From Anaerotignum lactatifermentans (lineage in GTDB: Bacteria > Bacillota > Clostridia > Lachnospirales > Anaerotignaceae), in NCBI RefSeq assembly GCF_016902535.1, contig NZ_JACSNY010000002.1, positions 62,001-126,000 of the forward strand: a stretch of DNA of 64,000 bases, given 5' to 3'. The position numbers and the translations under genes were made by a program. How positions within the stretch are numbered: position 1 is the stretch's first letter; each line of letters begins with the position of its first letter. The notes beneath the pieces are model-generated. The model ran no database searches and was not told the DNA's origin. It saw only the letters and a program-made list of their open reading frames with translations. Below are positions 60,081 to 64,000 of the stretch, piece after piece.

Positions 60081-61151
60081 ATGAATGCAAGAAAGGTAAT
60101 CATTGACTGTGATCCCGGAATTGATGACGTTCTGGCGCTGCTGCTGGCACTGCGCTCGCCGGAACTGGATGTACTGGGCATCACTGTGGTATGTGGAAAC
60201 GTACCGACAGCGCAAGGTGGGGAGAATGCCCTGAAGGCGCTGGAATTTTTGGAAAGGCTGGATATTCCTGTTTATCTGGGAGAAACCAAACCTCTCGTCA
60301 GAACATATGTGGACGCGATGGATACACATGGCGCAGATGGACTGGGAGAGACCTTCCTTCTGCGCAGCAGCGATGTTTCGTCTAAAGAGGGCGCCGTGGA
60401 ATTTATGGCAAAGACGCTTCGGGAGGAAGAAGGCGTTTCTGTGATCGCGTTAGGGCCGCTGACCAATTTGGCAAGACTGATCGAAAGATACCCGGACGCC
60501 CTTTCTGGGCTGGAGGAATTGGTGACCATGGGCGGAAGCTATCGAAGCCATGGCAACTGTTCCCCTGTGGCAGAATATAATTACTGGTGTGATCCTGATG
60601 CGGCGAAGATGGTATTCGAAGCATTTTCCGTACAGCCGGCGCTGAAGGGAAAGCATCTAAATATGATTGGTCTGGATGTGACAAGAGACATTGTCCTGAC
60701 GCCGAATCTGGTGGAATATATGTGTTGTCTTTCCAAAGAAACAGGTGACTTTATCCGGAATATTACACGATTCTATTTTGATTTCCACTGGAAACAAGAG
60801 GGAGTCATTGGATGTGTCATCAATGATCCGCTGGCGGTGGCTTATTTTGTGGATCGCAGCCTGTGTGGCGGATTTTTGGCTTATACAGATGTACAGACCG
60901 AAGGAGTCGCTATGGGTCAAACCGTGGTAGACACCTATGATTTTTGGAAAAAAGAAAAAAACAGTTTGATCCTGACGGAAACAGATCCGTTTCGATTTAT
61001 GGAATTTTTCATCAGCCGGGTATTTGATGTTTCCGAGGATGAGGTCCGCAGGGTACTTAAACAGATTATGGTAAAAGATGCCGGAAAGCTGGTATGGCAG
61101 CGGAGAGATACCGCATGCACCTCTTGGCAGAGAGGAGGTGCTGCGGAATGA
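60081..61151 (+). CDS. queK: Inosine-uridine-type nucleoside hydrolase, probable queuosine hydrolase QueK
   Basis: The 356-residue protein is a nucleoside hydrolase with the calcium-binding start VIIDCDPGIDDVLALLLAL, VTMGGSY and NYWCDPDAAKMVF, and the second Asp site in CVINDPLAVAYF. Generic members split inosine or uridine. Here it is preceded by a preQ1 riboswitch and followed by an ECF S-component and a QueL-like radical SAM gene, the set known from Clostridioides difficile in which QueK frees the queuine base from queuosine. That context gives the specific call. Its ATG follows GGAAAGGAG. It overlaps the next gene by four bases. Confidence 0.85.
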   Translation: MNARKVIIDCDPGIDDVLALLLALRSPELDVLGITVVCGNVPTAQGGENALKALEFLERLDIPVYLGETKPLVRTYVDAMDTHGADGLGETFLLRSSDVSSKEGAVEFMAKTLREEEGVSVIALGPLTNLARLIERYPDALSGLEELVTMGGSYRSHGNCSPVAEYNYWCDPDAAKMVFEAFSVQPALKGKHLNMIGLDVTRDIVLTPNLVEYMCCLSKETGDFIRNITRFYFDFHWKQEGVIGCVINDPLAVAYFVDRSLCGGFLAYTDVQTEGVAMGQTVVDTYDFWKKEKNSLILTETDPFRFMEFFISRVFDVSEDEVRRVLKQIMVKDAGKLVWQRRDTACTSWQRGGAAE

Positions 61152-61735
61152 AAAAGCTGACAGTTGCGCAGATTTGTCTTTTGGGCATCGGAGCCGCGTT
61201 GAATGTGGTGGGGGCGAATATTGCTTTGCTCCTGCGGCTGCCCATTTATCTGGATTCTCTGGGAACAATACTGGCGGCAGCGGTTTTGGGACCGGTTTAC
61301 GGGATGTTCCCCGGTATTGCCAGCGGTGTCATCAGCGGATGCACCACAGATATTTACTCATTTTATTATATTCCTGTGCAGATGGTAGTGGGGCTGATGG
61401 CCGGAATTTTCTTTCAGCGAATCCAGCCCAACGGCAGACAGATCTGGAAGATATTCCTGACGGCGCTTTTGATTTCTCTGCCCGGCACTGTTGTCAGTTC
61501 TGCAATCACGGCAGTGGTTTTTGGCGGAATCACTTCTTCTGGTTCCAGCATACTGGTACAGCTGCTGCATGGGAGTGGGTTGAGCATGACGGCCAGCGTG
61601 TGCGTGGTACAGGCGTTGACGGATTATGTGGACCGGGCGGTAATGGTATGCTGCACGATTGTGCTGTATCGGCTTTTGCCTGCGTCTTTCCGGGAAAAAA
61701 CGGAGAAAGGACGGTCCCATCATGGAACGGTATAA
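61148..61735 (+). CDS. ECF transporter S component, probable queuine/queuosine carrier
   Basis: The 195-residue membrane protein has five to six helices and is of the size of an energy-coupling factor substrate-binding subunit. Its start (AQICLLGIGAALNVVGANIALLLRLPIYLDSLGT) has the small-residue helix used to dock the EcfT subunit. It lies between a queK-like and a queL-like gene, with overlaps on both sides, so it very likely imports queuine or queuosine. EcfA and EcfT are not in the window and must be shared ones elsewhere. The start is ATG at 61148 after AGAGGAGGTG. Confidence 0.82.
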   Translation: MKKLTVAQICLLGIGAALNVVGANIALLLRLPIYLDSLGTILAAAVLGPVYGMFPGIASGVISGCTTDIYSFYYIPVQMVVGLMAGIFFQRIQPNGRQIWKIFLTALLISLPGTVVSSAITAVVFGGITSSGSSILVQLLHGSGLSMTASVCVVQALTDYVDRAVMVCCTIVLYRLLPASFREKTEKGRSHHGTV

Positions 61736-62411
61736 TGAGATTACGAATAAGAATCAGCGGGAGATCGTTTTGCTTCAGGGACGTCCCTGTGCCTGGGGGA
61801 AATGTTTCTTCTGTGACTATATTGATGATAATTCCAGAGACACGGAGGCCATGGTCCGGCTGAATCACCAGGTTCTTTCCCGGGTTACGGGAAAATTCGG
61901 TGTTCTGGAGGTGATCAATTCCGGGAGCTGTTTTGAACTGCCTCAGGAGACGCTGGAAGAGATTCGTGCTTTGGTACGGGAGAAAGGAATACAGAAGCTG
62001 TATTTTGAGGCCCATTGGATGTATCGCCATCGTTTGGAGCAAATGCGGCAGTTTATGGGCATTCCCATTGTCTTTAAAATCGGCGTGGAAACCTTTGACT
62101 GGGATTTTCGGGAAAATTATCTGAACAAACATGCCGATTTTCATACGGCGGAGGAAGTACGGGTATATTTTGAGTCGCCCTGCTTGATGGTAGGAATCCA
62201 GGGACAGACAAAAGAAATGATTGCCAGAGATATTGAGCTTCTGAAAAAATATTTCCCTCGGGGGACTATCAATGTATTTACCAACAACAGCACGCCTGTA
62301 AAGCGAGATGAAGCGTTGGTAGAGTGGTTTATGAAAACCTATGACTGGCTGCTGGAAGACCCTTCTGTGGAAGTACTGTACGAAAAAACAGATTTTGGCG
62401 TAGGGGATTAA
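61722..62411 (+). CDS. queL: Radical SAM protein, probable queuine lyase QueL
   Basis: The 229-residue protein has the cluster-binding cysteines in RPCAWGKCFFCDY. The spacing is C-x4-C-x2-C, not the usual C-x3-C-x2-C. It continues with FGVLEVINSGSCFELPQETLEEI, FEAHWMYRHRLEQM and FKIGVETFDWDFRENYL, matching the short radical SAM subgroup that turns queuine into preQ1 in gut Clostridia. Its product would be the ligand of the riboswitch at the start of the operon. The ATG at 61722 overlaps the transporter gene by 14 bases, after GAGAAAGGA. It ends before a 21-bp terminator stem. Confidence 0.85.
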   Translation: MERYNEITNKNQREIVLLQGRPCAWGKCFFCDYIDDNSRDTEAMVRLNHQVLSRVTGKFGVLEVINSGSCFELPQETLEEIRALVREKGIQKLYFEAHWMYRHRLEQMRQFMGIPIVFKIGVETFDWDFRENYLNKHADFHTAEEVRVYFESPCLMVGIQGQTKEMIARDIELLKKYFPRGTINVFTNNSTPVKRDEALVEWFMKTYDWLLEDPSVEVLYEKTDFGVGD

Positions 62412-62494
62412 ATACTGATGTGCGGCGGATTTTCTAAAGCAGAAGGAGTATGATGCATCAGCCTCAGTTTGTTTATAAAAAGTCGGTTTTGTAA

Positions 62495-62545
62495 AAAGCA
62501 GGGCTGGAATTCTTATTTTACTAAGAATTCCAGCCCTGCTTTATC
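62495..62545. terminator. Strong bidirectional terminator
   Basis: A perfect 21-bp stem (62495-62515 with 62522-62542) has the loop TTTTAC; the arms are AAAGCAGGGCTGGAATTCTT-type. It ends the queuosine-salvage operon and the converging zinc-ribbon gene. Confidence 0.92.
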
Positions 62546-62566
62546 CGATTTCTCAGAGGATGGATA

Positions 62567-62935
62567 TTATAATTTTCTGCCGCAGCCGGGACAGTAGGTG
62601 TAGTTGTCATGCAGAGGAAATCCACAACTGGGACATTTATTGTCCCGCTCCATGGATTCGCCGGTGGGGCTCAGGTCTTCTTCTGTCAGCGTGACAGATT
62701 CTCCTCGCTCGATGGCTTTTCCTAATTCCTCCGGGATGGCATAGACCGTTTTGCAGCAGGAGGTTACGGCATAATATTTTTTGTCCCATTTGAATAAAGG
62801 AATGAAGAAAAAGGAAAAATAAGTGTACGTCATAAATACGGAAATGCCCGCGTATCTTCCGCAGTTTTTGCAGATCATGGTCTGTATGAAATCCAGCATT
62901 TTTTGTCCCATGGAAATGCCGCCGATAAAGATCAT
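62567..62935 (-). CDS. Zinc-ribbon protein of unknown function
   Basis: The 122-residue protein has one zinc knuckle near the start (CKNCGRY), the block TYTYFSFFFIPLFKWDKKYYAVTSCC, and a C-terminal zinc ribbon (CPSCGFPLHDNYTYCPGCG). The same layout occurs in many Firmicutes, where its function is unknown. An internal hydrophobic stretch could be membrane-associated. ATG at 62935 was chosen because family members begin FFIGGI-like; a second ATG lies at 62911. It converges with queL. Confidence 0.82.
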   Translation of the reverse strand: MIFIGGISMGQKMLDFIQTMICKNCGRYAGISVFMTYTYFSFFFIPLFKWDKKYYAVTSCCKTVYAIPEELGKAIERGESVTLTEEDLSPTGESMERDNKCPSCGFPLHDNYTYCPGCGRKL

Positions 62936-63041
62936 AAATATCCCTCTTTTCGCGTACTTTTTATTTTACATCCTGTGTTTTCCATGATAAAATATTTTTG
63001 ATTTTAATGCAAATAATTTTATGAGTTGGGAGGACTTGCGT

Positions 63042-63143
63042 ATGAAAATTTCTAAGCTTGTGATTAGTGCCGTTACTTTTGCGTTATCCGCTGCGCTTTT
63101 GACATTATCCATCGTCGACCTTCTGAGAAAAGAAGAATATTGA
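63042..63143 (+). CDS. Small hydrophobic peptide (33 residues)
   Basis: ATG at 63042 follows a good GGGAGGA site nine bases ahead and opens a 33-codon frame that ends in TGA at 63141-63143. The product starts MKISKL, has one hydrophobic helix (VISAVTFALSAALLTLSIV) and a charged tail LLRKEEY. It resembles single-helix membrane peptides in size and charge. The gene lies alone between the zinc-ribbon gene and gapA. Supported by the ribosome binding site and helix only; no homologue is recalled. Confidence 0.5.
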   Translation: MKISKLVISAVTFALSAALLTLSIVDLLRKEEY

Positions 63144-63197
63144 GCGAAAAGAGAAGTCGGATATTTCGAAAAAAACCATATTTTTCATGAAAATTTG

Positions 63198-63226
63198 TTG
63201 GTACATTCGGAAAAATGTGGTATACT
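63198..63226 (+). promoter_or_regulatory. Promoter of gapA
   Basis: TTGGTA (63198-63203) and TATACT (63221-63226) are 17 bp apart. The leader contains a GGCCG/CGGCC hairpin (about 63238-63272) before the AGAGGAGG site. Confidence 0.7.
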
Positions 63227-63247
63227 AAGCATTAGTGGTGGCCGTAA

Positions 63248-64000
<753 letters not shown>

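Overview
The window is a stretch of chromosome from a spore-forming, low-to-mid GC Gram-positive anaerobe of the class Clostridia. The support is direct: strong AGGAGG-type ribosome binding sites, TTGACA/TATAAT promoters with 17-bp spacers, sporulation sigma factors (sigK, the spoIIAA-spoIIAB-sigF operon), a BofC-like protein, and Clostridia/Bacilli gene orders (hprK-murB-rapZ-whiA-HPr, carD-yacL-ispD, mltG-trmR-U32). A member of the Lachnospirales (for example an Anaerotignum-like genus) would fit the gene content, but this is inference. Coding density is high. I see no prophage, insertion sequence, CRISPR array, rRNA or tRNA gene.

Layout. 1-9.5 kb: the end of a TPR glycosyltransferase, asnA, a BlaI/BlaR1-type repressor-protease pair with visible operators, a sugar acetyltransferase, DegV, then carD-yacL-ispD-rnhA. 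9.6-19.6 kb: cold shock protein, typA, a SpoVB-type flippase, uvrC, and the hprK-murB-rapZ-whiA-crh-like cluster, which lacks yvcK. 19.8-29.3 kb: an exported metallo-beta-lactamase-fold protein, an AEC transporter/LysR/formamidase trio, a probably PPi-linked phosphofructokinase, a BofC-like protein, a candidate small RNA, a GH13 amylase and an RluA pseudouridine synthase. 29.4-39.2 kb: clpC, a conserved small protein, radA, pyruvate carboxylase and a CoA-transferase. 39.2-49.3 kb: a DUF1275 membrane protein, yifB, dprA, topA, rpsB (with a structured leader), tsf, a DUF2971 protein and lysA. 49.3-64 kb: aldo/keto reductase, a zinc-ribbon/TPR membrane protein, folC, mltG, a tRNA wobble-uridine modification pair, MarR, sigK, the spoIIA operon, a queuosine-salvage operon behind a preQ1-I riboswitch, two small proteins, and the start of gapA.

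How the genes work together. Carbon control is represented by HPr kinase/phosphorylase and an HPr-like protein that lacks the catalytic histidine but keeps the regulatory serine (a Crh-like protein). Central metabolism is represented by phosphofructokinase, GAPDH, pyruvate carboxylase and an acyl-CoA transferase. Two separate anticodon-wobble pathways lie within 8 kb: TrmR plus U32/TrhP for 5-(methoxy)hydroxyuridine, and QueK plus an ECF transporter plus QueL for recovery of queuosine.

The most interesting elements are the preQ1-I riboswitch controlling a queuine-recycling operon, an orphan small-RNA candidate with C-rich loops between a BofC-like gene and an amylase gene, a compound hairpin leader before rpsB, a terminator-like stem that spans the start of the BofC-like gene, and a BlaR1-type protease whose sensor part is a DUF4825 domain behind an internal lipobox. 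All functional calls come from reading the sequence; no database search or folding program was run.
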